Of a stretch of 64,000 nt of DNA, positions 1-10,794 are shown one piece after another. Location of the stretch: assembly GCA_011109175.1 (NCBI GenBank), contig RDEW01000007.1, positions 557,712-621,711 on the forward strand, written 5' to 3'. The stretch is from Dicyema japonicum (taxonomy: Eukaryota > Dicyemida > Rhombozoa > Dicyemidae). The notes under the pieces were generated by a model that searched no databases, had not been told where the DNA came from, and was given only the letters and a program-made list of their open reading frames with translations. The number at the start of each line of letters is the position of its first letter. The stretch's first letter is position 1. The position numbers and the translations under genes were made by a program.

Positions 1-2
1 GG

Positions 3-595
3 ATTGGGATCGCACAGCGCCTAGGAATTGATGTATGCGTCGAACACCAATGTCGTTGTGGAGGGATCGTCGATGTTAAAGGGCTGAATCCGCTTTCGCA
101 GAGCACCCCGCCACGCTGCTATGAAAAGCATTGTCATGCGTGATCTTAAAGCTGCAGGCTTCCCTGCGGTGCTGGAGCCAGTGGGATTGGACCGCGGAGA
201 CGGGAAAAGACCGGATGGGCTAACAATCTTTCCATTCTCCGAGGGAAAATCGCTAGTATGGGACTGCACTTGTGTGATTTTTTCTCGAACTCGATGACGT
301 TCATCTCGGCGTAGTCTGCTGAATCGGCAGCTGATCTGGCCGAGAAAATCAAGATAAAAAAATATGGCGAAATCGGAGATCGTTTTGTACCGGTGACAAT
401 CGAAACGTTTGGTGCTGCGGGAAGTATCACAGCCTCTTTCCTGAAGGAAATCGGGGAAAATTGGCCCATCGTAAGGAAGCGGTCTGGCTGAGGCAACGAA
501 TTGGAATTGCATTGTCCGCGGAAACGCTTACTCCGTAATGTCAGCAGCCGCTCTTCCCCGTTATTGTTAATAAATAATATTTTATTGTTAAATAA
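3..595 (+). pseudogene. 3' end of an RLE-type non-LTR retrotransposon (dead copy)
   Basis: Translation in shifting frames gives the C-terminal part of an RLE (restriction-like endonuclease) retrotransposon protein. A cysteine/histidine knuckle (CVEHQCRCG, near 31-80) is followed by the KRPDG...WD pair at about 205-270, the usual PD-(D/E)xK layout. A tail reading FVPVTIETFGAAGS and a final alanine-rich stretch ends near 555. At least two frameshifts and a TGA where other copies have a Trp codon make it non-coding. The AT-rich tail after 560 matches the one after the copy at 12783, so this is probably the true 3' end. Confidence 0.75.
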
Positions 596-654
596 AACGT
601 GTTTTATTAAAAAAATGAGACAAAGGTTCAACTGCACTTTTACGCATAGCTACA

Positions 655-1065
655 TTAGTTAGAGCCAGGCAGGAGGACACACACCTTATTTCAATAAAGA
701 ACAGTTATGATAACTTTTTTTAATCAAAGGGAACCTTATTTAGCCAAAAAGTAACAGTTAACAATTTCTGGCTGCTCTCATTATTAAGAACGCATTTCTT
801 CTGACGATTTGCAAGGAAATTCGCTCAATGAGCCTTTCTCTCCGATCATTCTTCCTCTTCTCGATGAACGAACCGATCCTGTTTAGCAGCATCAGTGACC
901 TGCTTCCAATAATTCCTGATGTTTCAACTGAAATTTTCACTGATGACGTCACTCGTCAAGCCAAAGCACCGTAGATGAACATTCAACCAAAATTTCAGTG
1001 CGAGATTCTAACCATGGGCCATCAGTCCTCTTGCCTGGCACTCGTTACACTGAGCCAAAGGTTCA
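655..1065 (-). mobile_element. SINE family A copy interrupted by an RLE retrotransposon fragment
   Basis: On the minus strand a tRNA-like head (B-box-like GGTTAGAATCTCG near 1005) leads into the family core GACGAGTGACGTCATCAGTG at about 940-960. The family tail with GTTATGATAACTGTTCTTTA lies at about 695-715. Between them, 758-945 encodes the retrotransposon tail KISVETSGIIGS...ERISLQIVRRNAF on the same strand. Related copies are at 12.1, 23.2, 30.9 and 36.6 kb. Confidence 0.6.
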
Positions 1066-1073
1066 AGTGAATA

Positions 1074-1534
1074 CTATAATAAGCAAGGAAACAAAAATCC
1101 ATAATAAACCTGACATCTTTTCAATAAAGCGAAAATCAAAGTTAAGATCACACCACAACAGTCCTTAAAATAAGTAGTTTGAAGTACAATTGCTAAGGGC
1201 AATACAGATCCTCGTGCAGGAACACATAAAATGACCTGTCTCTCATATATCATTAGTATCATAAATAGAATCATATTAACTATCATCCTATACTCGAATG
1301 AAAACCCTCAAGTTCTTTCAATTTTGACCCGAATCATACGTGCACCCAACAATTTGAGTTTCCAAGGTCTTTTGACTCCTTCACCTCGTCCATGCTCACG
1401 AAAAGAAAGACAATGACATTCGTGAAGCTGAGTAGAAATTCCATGCAATAAAGGTAGGTCACCACCTCAACCTTCTGACCAACAGCCACGTGGTTAACCG
1501 CTCCTAAAATAATTAATAAAAATCCTAATATCAA
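1074..1534 (-). CDS. Possible small multi-pass membrane protein
   Basis: I do not recognise this gene. Two open stretches on the minus strand are strongly hydrophobic. One (1334-1534) begins MILGFLLIILGAVNHVAVGQ and has two potential membrane helices. The other (1074-1286) has another two, including CCGVILTLIFALL. A short intron could join them, since several GT and AG dinucleotides lie in 1287-1385, but I could not fix the junction. It would sit tail-side of the AP-1 gamma gene on the same strand. It could equally be chance open AT-rich sequence. Confidence 0.25.
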
Positions 1535-1568
1535 AAAAAGTTAAATTAATTTGTTTGTCAAAAATAAA

Positions 1569-4255
1569 TCATTTCCACATATAAGGGGGAATCTCGTCAA
1601 CAGTAATGTCCTCACATCGAGTGTCTCCACCGACATTATAAGCCACTCTTAGCTTCATTTTAATCCCTCCCGCATTCTACAACTCACAAAAAGGCTTACC
1701 TGAGTAGTCACAAAAATATTCTGGATAAAACTACCGAACCCCTCCACCACAGTAGTCCTCGGTGGACACACCTCGACTTTCATATTCTGCATAAACCATC
1801 AACCTCACCTTAAGAACAGCCACTTTCACGTGCAAATCACAGATTACGCTCGAAGTCCTGCTATCCACCACCACATCGATCCCCCATCGAGGACCTGGAC
1901 AGCTCGGAAACAAAAGTTTAACGGAAATTTCGTTCCCCTCGTAAACTAGGGTAATTTAAAAATTCCACCGATTAAACATGACTCTTCCATCTTTTCCGTT
2001 TTTCCGTCAAATTCAGGCACGTGATCAGACAGTTCGTTAAAACCCAACACATCCGACAGTTCAGATTTACAGATTCCACCGATTAAACATGACTCTTCCA
2101 TCTTTTCCGTTTTTCCGTAAATTTCAGCCACGTGATCAGACAGTTCGTTAAAACCCAACAAATCCGATTGTTCAGATTTACAGATTCCGCCGATTAAACA
2201 TGGCTCTTGCACCTTTTCCGTTTTTCCGTCAATTTTAGCCACGTGATCAGACGGATCGTTTAACCACAACAAATCCGACGGTTCAGAATTACAGATTCCG
2301 CCGATTAAACATGGCTCTTCCACCTTTTCCATTTTTCTGTAAATTTCAGCCACGTGAACAGACAGATCGTTGAAGCCCAACACATCCGACCGTTCAGATT
2401 TCTCATTTTTTTCAGCATACTTGGAATCACCCCCTCCAAATCCATTAGTGAATTCCACCTCCTCGTCAATTTTGTCAGAGAAGAAACTAGAATTTCAGTC
2501 AATGCCAACCCTTCTCTGTCGAGCACGTGCAAGCATTCATATGCCCGCTGTTGCACATCAGGGTCACTGTAGTGAGAATACGGATCAATGATCCCCCTCA
2601 CTCTGTCCTTCACGGTCTCTACCTTGTTCCCCAGTTTCGCCAAAGATACAAGTCCGTATTGGATTAGAGCCACATCGACCTTCCTCAGCGCCAGACTTAC
2701 TACCATGTCGACCAGCTCAGCACTATTCCAAAATTCCCGACTGATCAGAAGATCACAATACTCCCCCACACACCATACAGCCACCTGAGTCATTTGTGGA
2801 CATGTAGGAGTCATATTATTGATGATTTTTCGAATAATGGGCAGTCTCTCCGCAGACTGCATACACAGAATGGTCTGAATCAGGGAGAAAACAAAGTCAT
2901 TTTCCACAAATTTTCCCGCCAAATTCACAGTCTTGAGTACCACGTCCACATACCAGTTGATAGAAATACAGTATTTGCGAGCATTTATCATCACAGCACG
3001 ACAGCACTCACTCTTAGTACTCGCAGGACATCTATTCCCGAGATAAGTCAGCAAGGACTCGATCACAAAGTCCACGTTATCCTCAGAGACAATATTCTGA
3101 GAATGTACAAGGCGAGGCTGAATATCAGTAAGCAAGCAACTTTGATAGGGTGGGGACATTTTCGAGCAGACAGGCAGAGATTTTAGTCAGGTGCTCAGAG
3201 ACAAGCCGTTTGTGGGAGTAGACAAACTTCTTCATTATCGAAAGAGCAGTAAATCTATCTGATGGGGGAGAAAATACCTAAAATGGACGTATTTGAAGGT
3301 CAGAAAGTTCGAGATGAAGTCCATGGACTGGTGGATGCCCTCATCGTCGTTGCACTGTTTGAAGCAGAACATAATTTCACAAATGACACTGAATCTGTTA
3401 GAATTCTGACTCACAAAGAAAGCCTAGGCGTTTTTTACGAAAAAAAACCTGGCAAAATAAGGAAGTAATCTCCGTTGAGGTCCTTCCGATGGCCTTTATG
3501 AGTCTAATTAACGAAATAAGGGAGAAAGAGTCGATGAAGCAAACTCCGGGTCTGTTCTGAGATTTTATGTGGAACTCTATCAAAGAAACGACTTTTTCGA
3601 GAATATTCTACAGTGAAATCACGGAAACATACATCTCTACAGTATTCACGGTACTCAGGTCCGATCTCACATATTGCCGTCAACAGAGTCACGGCAGAGT
3701 AGACAAGTCCGTGAACCTCACGTCCATCTGAGGAAATTATGCGGAAAACTGGGGTGAAGAAGGTCTCGGCTGAGCTCGGAACACATCGGACTATGCTTTC
3801 AGCCACAAAAAGAGCTTTTTTCCGGATTTGTCTGCTTCCATTTTGTGCCATAATTGAGACTTCGTCCACGAATTCTCTCAGAAGAAGTTCAGATTTTATA
3901 TTTGCGAGGCAATTCAGAGCGAGATTTATCACCTCCTGCCTTGAATGAACAAGAAGGTCCTTTTTGAGGACATTTGTGAGCAGCAAATGAGTCTCAGAGT
4001 TGGAGTCAAAAAGGATAGTCGCGGCGAGGTACCCGAGCCTCTTTTGGCTGAATTTGTCAGAAATCATCAAATTGAGACATTCTAACTGGGCAAAGTGAGT
4101 CGAGTATCCAAGCATGTTGAGATAAATTATTTTCCCGATATTTTTTATCGAATCAGTTTTGCTTTTTTTAGATTTGCTGAGGGATTCTCTAATTCTTGCA
4201 CATTCGTGATTAATCAGGGAGGCCATTTCCCCATCAGTTCGGCAATTTCGGACAT
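1569..4255 (-). CDS. AP1G1: AP-1 complex subunit gamma (gamma-adaptin)
   Basis: Large subunit of the AP-1 clathrin adaptor, which sorts cargo between the trans-Golgi and endosomes. The N-terminal trunk is clear: INHECARIRESL, YLNMLGYSTHFAQLECL, KRLGYLAATILFD and VHGLVYSAVTLLTAICE at 3504-4226, then VAVWCVGEYCDLL and DVQQRAYECLHVLD at 2460-3159. The hinge (1950-2450) carries four 37-residue repeats. The C-terminal ear ends KLRVAYNVGGDTRCEDITVD and PPYMW, with its stop at 1569-1571. Introns of 23 nt (1680-1702) and 26 nt (before EVEFTNGFGG, near 2460) restore the frame. The start MSEIAELMGKWPP (4253-4255) is joined to LINHECA only if the CCC at about 4223 is read as CCCC, so one base is probably missing. 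A second frame change lies near 3560. The family call is secure, the exact exon borders in 3200-3560 are not. Confidence 0.9.
1962..2405 (-). repeat. 111-bp tandem repeat, 4 copies, in the gamma-adaptin hinge
   Basis: Copies begin at 1962, 2073, 2184 and 2295, exactly 111 bp apart, and keep the reading frame (37 codons). Each encodes a variant of SDxLGFNELSDHVAEIxGKT followed by EKxEEPCLIGGICKSE. The lower-coordinate pair is nearly identical while the others have drifted, so the array has both old and recent copies. Confidence 0.95.
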
Positions 4256-4984
4256 CCGAGATGAGGCTGGTTTATGTTCCTGCTTGTCTTGAATCTGGAA
4301 ATAAACTTAATTCGAACCTATTTCCGATATTCATTGAATTTAAAACTATACGACCTACTTGGCTAATTAATCCTTAAATACATTTAAATTATTTTTATTA
4401 AGTATAAATAAATTTTTTATTTTTTAAATTTATTTTAAAAAAGCAATTTAATTTTGTTGAAAGGGTGTGTAGAATACTTCTGTTTTTCGCCAATCCTGAG
4501 GAAACCTCTCCGACAAAATACATAAGTACTACGTACCCGTTTGCTGTTTTTTGAAGGTTCCCTTTTTTCTCACAAACCCAAATCGAACCCACGCAAATAG
4601 AAGTGGAATCTGCTATGAAGGCAACCTATGCTTTCCTCCCAGATGCCATATTCAAATTGCGGGGCCCTGTGGTATCGTTTCCTAACACAGATCTACAAGT
4701 CAATAATACATATCCAGACCATCTGAAGGTTTCGGATATACATCAATCCTGGAACCTAGTAGACCGAAGGATTCCCCCTGTATATGACAAGAATCCTGGA
4801 AAAACTAATTATCGACATGATCCGCCCATATCCAATTATTTCATGATATTTATAGAATTTGGTATTTTTAGGTATTTAATTACCTCAGCCTCTCACTAAT
4901 AAGAAGCCTGGGGTCTTCAACCACCGCTGAGATTGCTAGAGGCTTCTGCTAGCCTTTCAGAGTGAGTGAAGGTCAATTAATTGC
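4256..4984. other. AT-rich spacer with one weak ORF
   Basis: No recognised gene. An open frame on the plus strand at 4603-4899 (98 codons, starting MESAMKATYAF) has no family resemblance I can see and is followed by A+T-rich sequence. It may be a relic. Confidence 0.3.
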
Positions 4985-5124
4985 TAATTAAGGTATATTC
5001 AGTTTACACAGTCGGAGTGAAGCGCATATCTCATACATTACATCCGCCATTGTGAGCCCTCCACTGGAGTAGGGAAGAGAGGGATCCTTTTTTGATGCCG
5101 ATCAGTCAGTGGGCGTCTCATGAG
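4985..5124 (-). mobile_element. SINE family B copy, left part (split by the hAT element)
   Basis: Shares the motifs TTAAGGTATATTCAGTT and CCCTCCACTGGAGTAGGGAAG with copies at 31.3, 33.0, 41.2 and 60.6 kb. The sequence breaks off in GGGCGTCTCATGAG and resumes at 6311 with TTAGGTGGATC. The intact copies read GGGCGTCACCTAGACAGGTG followed by GATCACATGACG. Confidence 0.7.
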
Positions 5125-5199
5125 TAGGGCGATTTTTATTTTGACTTTATAAATCGGAAATTTTGACCTAAAATTGACTATTTTAATCAAGAAATATTC

Positions 5200-5408
5200 T
5201 TTCCTCGGGGACCGCTACCGATTTACTCCTGTTGCGGTCGAGTCATCGGGAGTCGTTGGTTCAATGACGGCTGAGTTCATGCGCGAACTCGAGGAATGCT
5301 TGCCAGAAAGAAAAGGAATCAACGAGAAGCGCTATGGCTGAGACAAAAGATTGGAATATTCCGAGGGAACTCGTTCGCTATCCATGCAACCGGCTTCTTC
5401 AACTAACA
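5200..5408 (+). pseudogene. RLE retrotransposon 3' fragment inside the hAT element
   Basis: Reads SLGDRYRFTPVAVESSGVVG and then a leucine/arginine-rich tail, with a stop in the position of the usual Trp. It corresponds to the last third of the copy at 30501-30890. Confidence 0.65.
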
Positions 5409-5794
5409 GTTGTTTCTTTGGTTAATAAATTTTTTAATTTAAAATTGACCGAAATTTTGACCCTTTTTGACTTTATGGTAAATTTATCTACAAAAAATTG
5501 TTTTTAATATAAAAAAATTATTCAAAATCTTTATTAAAATGCAGAACAATGTAATTAAAAACGTTTTAAGGTTTAAAATTTCGGTCTTTAAATAGTAATT
5601 TTTCCAAAAAAAACTTATTGAACAAATAATGTTTTTCCACTTTTGTGATAGAAAACACTTGATTAACGAATAATATTCATTCCAGTACTTCCCGATTCCA
5701 CATTATTCTTTTCAGTGTCATTCTTGATTGAACGCAGCATCACAGTGAATGATGATAATTGATTCCATGCTAGTATTTTTTTAAATTAATCAGG

Positions 5795-5950
5795 TATTTA
5801 AGTTTAAATAATGTCAAAACAACCTAATTATAAATAACTAGGACGACAGAATGGCGAAGGCGTCACCTCTGATAATCGATATTTTGAGCCTCTGCCTCAA
5901 CCTGAGCCTCTCCCGTGGCTCACAGCTTTTTATTAAAAACTCGAAAATTA
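5795..5950 (-). pseudogene. RLE retrotransposon extreme 3' end inside the hAT element
   Basis: About 135 bp are nearly identical to 9620-9752, including the 3' untranslated part that starts TATTTAAGTTTAAATAATG. In 9.6 kb this same sequence follows a recognisable RLE coding end, which identifies the fragment. Confidence 0.7.
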
Positions 5951-6049
5951 AAAAAATCAAAATCAATTAAAAATCAAAATCAATAAAAAATGACTTTATT
6001 GACCTTTTTAAATTTAAAAAAATTTTTTTATTAAAAATAAGGACAAAAC

Positions 6050-6240
6050 ATTAGTTTGCTGCCGCCCTCACTGCGTGGCTGTTCCCTCTCAGAATTGTGA
6101 GCGAAATTCGCTCAAACAGCCAGCGGTGTTCGCGGAGATCTCCAGTGCATGAGGTGATCCGGTTTCCAAGACGTCCGAAAAACTCTAGTGTAAAGGGGGA
6201 GTAGGATCCGGAAGTCTCCGTAGCAAGGGGAAAAATTGAA
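6050..6240 (-). pseudogene. RLE retrotransposon 3' fragment inside the hAT element
   Basis: The minus strand gives a decayed version of the SRLGNRISTRTGDP ... FERISLAILKG tail seen complete at 18631-18894. Confidence 0.55.
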
Positions 6241-6310
6241 CACTATCGGAAAGGTCGCCGTATTTTTGACAATTTTTGACTTTATTGACAAAAATCGCCC
6301 TACTCATGAG

Positions 6311-6345
6311 TTAGGTGGATCCCCCACAAAGGAAATGAAGAAAAC
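6311..6345 (-). mobile_element. SINE family B copy, right part
   Basis: TTAGGTGGATCC continues the SINE interrupted at 5124 by the hAT insertion. Confidence 0.5.
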
Positions 6346-6679
6346 AGAAAACCATGAACAAGCCATGAAGTGCTCTAAATGCGAAAATTCATAAGAAATT
6401 TTTCTAAAAATCCCACCAATTTTATGTATTCTCATGGAAAGTGCTTGCGAGAGATAACTAGTAGTCTCTTATCCTGATGAGGGGTTCGTAGGCACTTTTT
6501 TAAAATTTCAGTGGAGCGTGTTTGTTTTGGAGATTTAAGATGCGCTTATCTCTTTTTCCGAATGGCGTCCCAGGATCGCCCCTATTTTCTTTAAACCTAT
6601 TCACAGCCGATCTGATATCCCAGAAAACGAGAACGACAACCTATTAGCAGATGAAACTGTTCTGGCCTCACTGAATGTT

Positions 6680-6815
6680 CAGGTTACAACATCAAGATTG
6701 TAACAACACTAACGTTTGGTTATAGGCATTCCGTGACGAATTGCGACGGATCGGGGAGAGAATTGCTCATGAGATCTCCAAGGGTCGGACACGACTTAAT
6801 TTGGATAACATAACG
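6680..6815 (+). pseudogene. LINE 3' ORF fragment
   Basis: Reads IATDRGE ... HEISKGRTRLNLDN, the end of the protein seen more fully on the minus strand at 16105-16524. Heavily broken. Confidence 0.55.
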
Positions 6816-6859
6816 TTTGGTTAGAAGACAATCAATTACCTCTGAGAAATCAGTCACTA

Positions 6860-7340
6860 CGTTATTTAATTACCACATAAAAAAAGTGTGGAGGACTCCA
6901 AACACGCTACAGTCTGGGAGAGATCCCCCTAGAAAACATTTAGCTCTTCTGGATCCTCCAAGACACGACCACTATGCGGAGTGTATACGTTGTCGATGGA
7001 CATTAATCTCCGCCCGACGCGTAATTGAATAATCCTTATTCTATCGTTGATCCTCCAGAAACGGTATAGTCCAACAAGCAAGTCCTTATGCACCGCAAAC
7101 CCTTGTCCACGGTGTCCACAGTCAGTAAAATTAATTCGCACGTAATCTCCGTAGCTCTCATCTAGGCTTTCTTTGAATTTCGTCTCAGAAGGCAGCATAT
7201 CGATCTTCCTTATTTACCCAAGTCCAGACAAATAGATACCTCTTGGGCTGGTCGCTGAAGTCTATGGCGTTAAATATAAGAATAGTCAGCCTTCCGAGCG
7301 TAAATCATGCATAAAGTGCAAGAAAAAGACGTCACCACCT
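6860..7340 (-). pseudogene. APE-type LINE endonuclease fragment
   Basis: The minus-strand frame at 6929-7198 reads GHRGQGFAVHKDLLVGLY and VDNVYTPHSG-like sequence (SIDNVYTPHSGRVLEDPEEL). This is typical of the apurinic-endonuclease domain of LINEs, around the GxGFAV and VYTPHSG blocks. Stops lie on either side. Confidence 0.6.
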
Positions 7341-7468
7341 CAAACAAAAGAAAGACGTCACTTGGGGGTTAACGAGATTTAAAAAATTGATTTACAAAAA
7401 ATAATAAAATTTTAATATCTATTTTTAAAATAGTATTAAACTATAAATAATAACCACCGAAGAATTAT

Positions 7469-8582
7469 ATGAGTTTCTCATTAAAATTGTTGTTTATCAA
7501 AAAATTAGAGCAATACAAACATCAAAATCTTTCTCCCCCACGTGACTTTATTACATTATACAGATTTTCGTGGTTACTAGTAGCTTGTTCAGTCCTGTGT
7601 TTGCTTATAGGATCCTTGATTTTCTATTACAACTCCCAGGTATTTCTCTACCACATTTTAGACAGTCGAGTTGACGTTCGATTATTCTCACTGCAGAGAC
7701 AACGCCACTAAACTAGACTGCGACTGGCTCAGAGAGACTCATCCGTCGAACCAATCTTCGTGCACGTGCTTTGTGAACTTCAAACTGGACTCCACAATCA
7801 AGGTTTGACTTGGAAATAATTTTCAAGAACGATGTTTATATTTATTATATTCTCGGGAACTACAACCAAAACCACAGATTGTACAAATTTTCCCTGGATT
7901 GGAACCAACTGGGTGGGTCCTCGGACCATCCGTCGACCACATGTGAACCTCACAGAGTCTCGAATGCTGGAATCCCTTATGCTCCCTGCGGAATAGTGGC
8001 AAATACGTTTTTTAACGGTTTATTTCTCTAATTTGAGCACAGATTCCATTCTACTCGAAAAACGAGTTAATCATTCATATCAGACGGTCCCTTTGGTCAA
8101 GACAGGAATCGTCTTCCCTTACTTCAAGAAAAAGTTCAAAAATCCCCCGAATTGGGGAGGAAAAACTCATCCCCCGTCCTGGAAGATAAATGTATGGGAC
8201 TTGGACACAACGGACGGGTCTAATAACGGGTACGAAAACGAGGATCTGATCGAATGGATGAAAGTATCGGCCACAATGTACACCAAGAAGTTCTACCGTC
8301 GCGTGAACCACAGCACTTCCGAATACAGTGGGGGACTTGATCCTGGAAATTACCGATTCAGGATAGAATACAGTTACTTTACAACTAAAACATATAGATT
8401 ATCCCGTTTCGTCATTTGGGGGATACAAACAGCTAATATTGGCGAATAGTGGAGTGCTCGGTAGACCGGGGGTTTTCCTTCCTGTTATATTTTTTATTTT
8501 GGGGTTGACCATGCCAATTTTGTCTATTTACACATATCGAAGACATTTAAGAGTTCTCAGAATTTCAAATAGGCTTGAATAA
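7469..8582 (+). CDS. TMEM30: CDC50/TMEM30 family P4-ATPase (flippase) subunit
   Basis: Accessory subunit that escorts P4-ATPases and is needed for phospholipid flipping in Golgi, endosome and plasma membranes. The first membrane helix is at residues 31-51 (WLLVACSVLCLLIGSLIFYY). The ectodomain has the family's cysteines (CTCFVNFKLD, CEPHRV, YAPCGIVANTFFND) and blocks such as YYILGNYNQNHRLY, VFPYFKKKFKNPP and NNGYENEDLIEWM. The second helix (VFLPVIFFILGLTMPILSIY) ends at the stop 8580-8582. Removing introns of 22 nt (7640-7661), 25 nt (about 7803-7827) and 25 nt (about 8019-8043) joins the exons. After RFVIW the frame slips at GGGGG (about 8413), and one G fewer restores it. The family call is secure. 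Confidence 0.9.
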
Positions 8583-8700
8583 TTTCGATTTAAATTTATG
8601 TTAACTTTATAAATTTTAACAAACAAAAATATTCAAATTTAATTATTTTAAAAAAATTAAAAAAAATTAATAACACTGCTTGGATCAGCAAAGTAAATCT

Positions 8701-9100
8701 TCAAGTTATTGCGCCGACGATTAAATAGGTTTGTTCTGCCTGGAGATTCGCTATTCCTTCTACGAGGGTGGATCGTATGAACTCTCTCAGACGGAAGATC
8801 ATGAGGCATATACAATCAGACTCCACATTCGTGCTTTCAGAGGAGGCGACGTTGAAGAGTGGCCAGGGTTTCCTACGTTTCTGCAAGGAACTGGGAAACC
8901 CATTCAGAGAGAGGGTGGTTCATGCGGAGGAATTCAGATCGGCATTAAAAAAGTGCACTCCGATAGAATTCCTCTGCAGAAACAAAAGACACTTTACAGA
9001 AACGCTGTTGGTTCACTGGCGGAGCATTCGAAGAGAATTCGAGAAATGTTGGAGACTGGGATCACTTAATTTAGCAAGTTAATTCTTTCTTGGTGGTCTT
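8701..9100 (+). other. Unrecognised ORFs, possibly transposon-derived
   Basis: Two overlapping plus-strand frames (8731-9069 and 8768-9082, about 110 codons each) have no family resemblance that I can see. The neighbouring LINE fragment makes a mobile-element origin plausible. Confidence 0.25.
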
Positions 9101-9159
9101 GGAGTTAAATAAATAAATCTCACTACCCAACCAGCATATATCTATTTTAGCATACTCTT

Positions 9160-9440
9160 TAAATCAAATAGAAGAATGGCAAATTTTGAAGGGAGAACAA
9201 ATCCCATACAAGAGCTCAGTCAAGGTTCTTGGAATAACCTATGACACACTGATGACTTTTAGCAAATATGTGTTAAAAGTAATCAGTGCGTCTGCATAAA
9301 ATTGAAGTTGTAAAAATGTTTATTTCCAAATTCAAACGATCTTTCAATTCAACGGTATACCAAATTTATCGAGTCAACCATGCTTTGGAACAAACCTAGC
9401 CAGATCAAACGTTGAGAAGATTAATTGTACTCAGACCATC
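9160..9440 (+). pseudogene. LINE reverse-transcriptase C-terminal fragment
   Basis: YKSSVKVLGITYDTLMTFSK is the typical post-catalytic block of LINE reverse transcriptases (VKVLGVTLDxxLTFxxHV). Broken downstream by stops and frameshifts. Confidence 0.6.
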
Positions 9441-9614
9441 TATCGACCCCCAGAGGTTATGAAAAAGGCAACCCCGTAAGGAAATCCGGTAGCACATTCG
9501 TCCAACATGAAAAAGTCAATCCGGGAATGCGTTGGTTCCCGAGAGAAACGTTAAGGTCTACACTGAGAGAGGCTGAGATCGCCTGATGGTCTAACCTCAT
9601 AATTTTTTTAGTAA

Positions 9615-10270
9615 CAATTTATTTAAGTTTAAATAATGTCAAAACAACCTAATTATAAATAACTAGGACGACAGAATGGCGAACCGTTATTTCTGATAAT
9701 CGCCATTTTGAGCCTTTGCCTCAACCAGAGCCTCTCCCGTGGCTCACAACTTTTTGAGACGAGTTTGCTTTTAATGCTGGAGAGAAAGGCGTCCGTCTTC
9801 GCTCCCACGGTTCCAGTTGTCTCCATAGCAATGGGGGTGAAATGGTATTGGTCTCCGAGGGATTCGTATTTACGGATCTTCTTGGCATCCGCCTAGTAGG
9901 CTGCGTCTCCAGGAGAGTGCGTCGCCGTCAGTGATCTGGCCCTTGAGAAGGTGTCAACACACGTTGCGTCCAGACGAGTGATTTTCCGTGGGAGTATGGG
10001 AATAACGTCATGCCATCCGGCCTCTTCTCGTGGCCTCTGTCTAAGCCCAAAGATTCCAATTGGGCCGGAAATCCCGCAACCTTGAGGGCACGAAAAATGA
10101 TGTCATTGAGGGCTGCGTGACGCGGGGCTCGACCAGCACTTCGTCGGCAAAAGAGTGAATGTAAGCCTTTCGTATCAACGTCCCCGCCGCAACGGCGTTT
10201 GTGTCTCTGGCATATGTCCAGTCTTAGGCGCAGTGCACTCCGATCCTCAAGCTGTTTTCGTAACCTCATA
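9615..10270 (-). pseudogene. RLE retrotransposon 3' end, longest coding copy
   Basis: The minus-strand frame at 9928-10269 reads LDICQRHKRRCGGDVDTKGLH followed by the CRRSAGRAPRHAALND block, then AGFPAQLESLGLDRGHEKRP and DGMTLFPY. This is the zinc knuckle (C..H...C, then H and C) plus the RPDG part of the endonuclease. A frameshift near 9945 follows, then the C-terminal block KYESLGDQYHFTPIAMETTG. The 3' end at 9620 matches the fragment at 5795, so both copies share the terminus. Confidence 0.8.
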
Positions 10271-10794
10271 ATTAGTTAATATAATGTGAGTTACCTCTCA
10301 TAATTGCGAGCACAATTTTCTGGAAAAGCCATCTTTTATTCTAAGTTCGCCCTACCGCTTCCCACAAGTCGTCCGAGTAACCTGATAAACTCAATTTTTC
10401 TCGGACCAATAACGCCAGATCTCTCGACGATATCAGCTGGAAAACGATCCGGTCCACGATTTCGTGATGCCACAATTTAAATTACATAATTAGTTGGTTG
10501 AGTGGTTGACATTACTACTCTAGTAATGTCTTTGTCCCTATCGTACTACAAGTCTGTCTATTCTACATGAAGAAACTTGTAGAAAGGATAGTAGGGAGTA
10601 CGACACAAGCGAACCACTAAGTTTTCATATTCACGGAGGTACTTTCACTTATCTAAAGAAAGATTTGTCTCCCAAGTAATTAGTTTATCCAATTTTATCT
10701 TTTTTAAATAGTAGTCGTGCAAGTTTTTCAATTTTTGTTGCATACAGCCAACGAGAGTACCCGACGTTCCCATAGCAAACATTCAGTAAGAAAG
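10271..10794. other. Intergenic, no gene seen
   Basis: No convincing ORF, repeat or RNA gene. There is a loose local inverted similarity around 10510-10610 (GTCCCTATCGTACTAC and GTAGGGAGTACGAC). Confidence 0.3.

Larger units (their letters stand above)
5125..6302. mobile_element. Non-autonomous hAT-type DNA transposon
   Basis: Ends are inverted: TAGGGCGATTTTTATTTTGA at 5125 and its counterpart ending AAAATCGCCCTA at 6302. Both sides are flanked by the same 8 bp, CTCATGAG, at 5117-5124 and 6303-6310. An 8-bp duplication with a YAGGG-type terminus is the hallmark of hAT elements. TTGACTTTAT-type subterminal repeats recur near 5143, 5469, 5988 and 6277. There is no transposase. Inside are three fragments of RLE retrotransposons. 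Confidence 0.8.

Noticed and set aside
2354-3186. Plus-strand ORFs of 66-130 codons
   Set aside because: Antisense shadows of gamma-adaptin.
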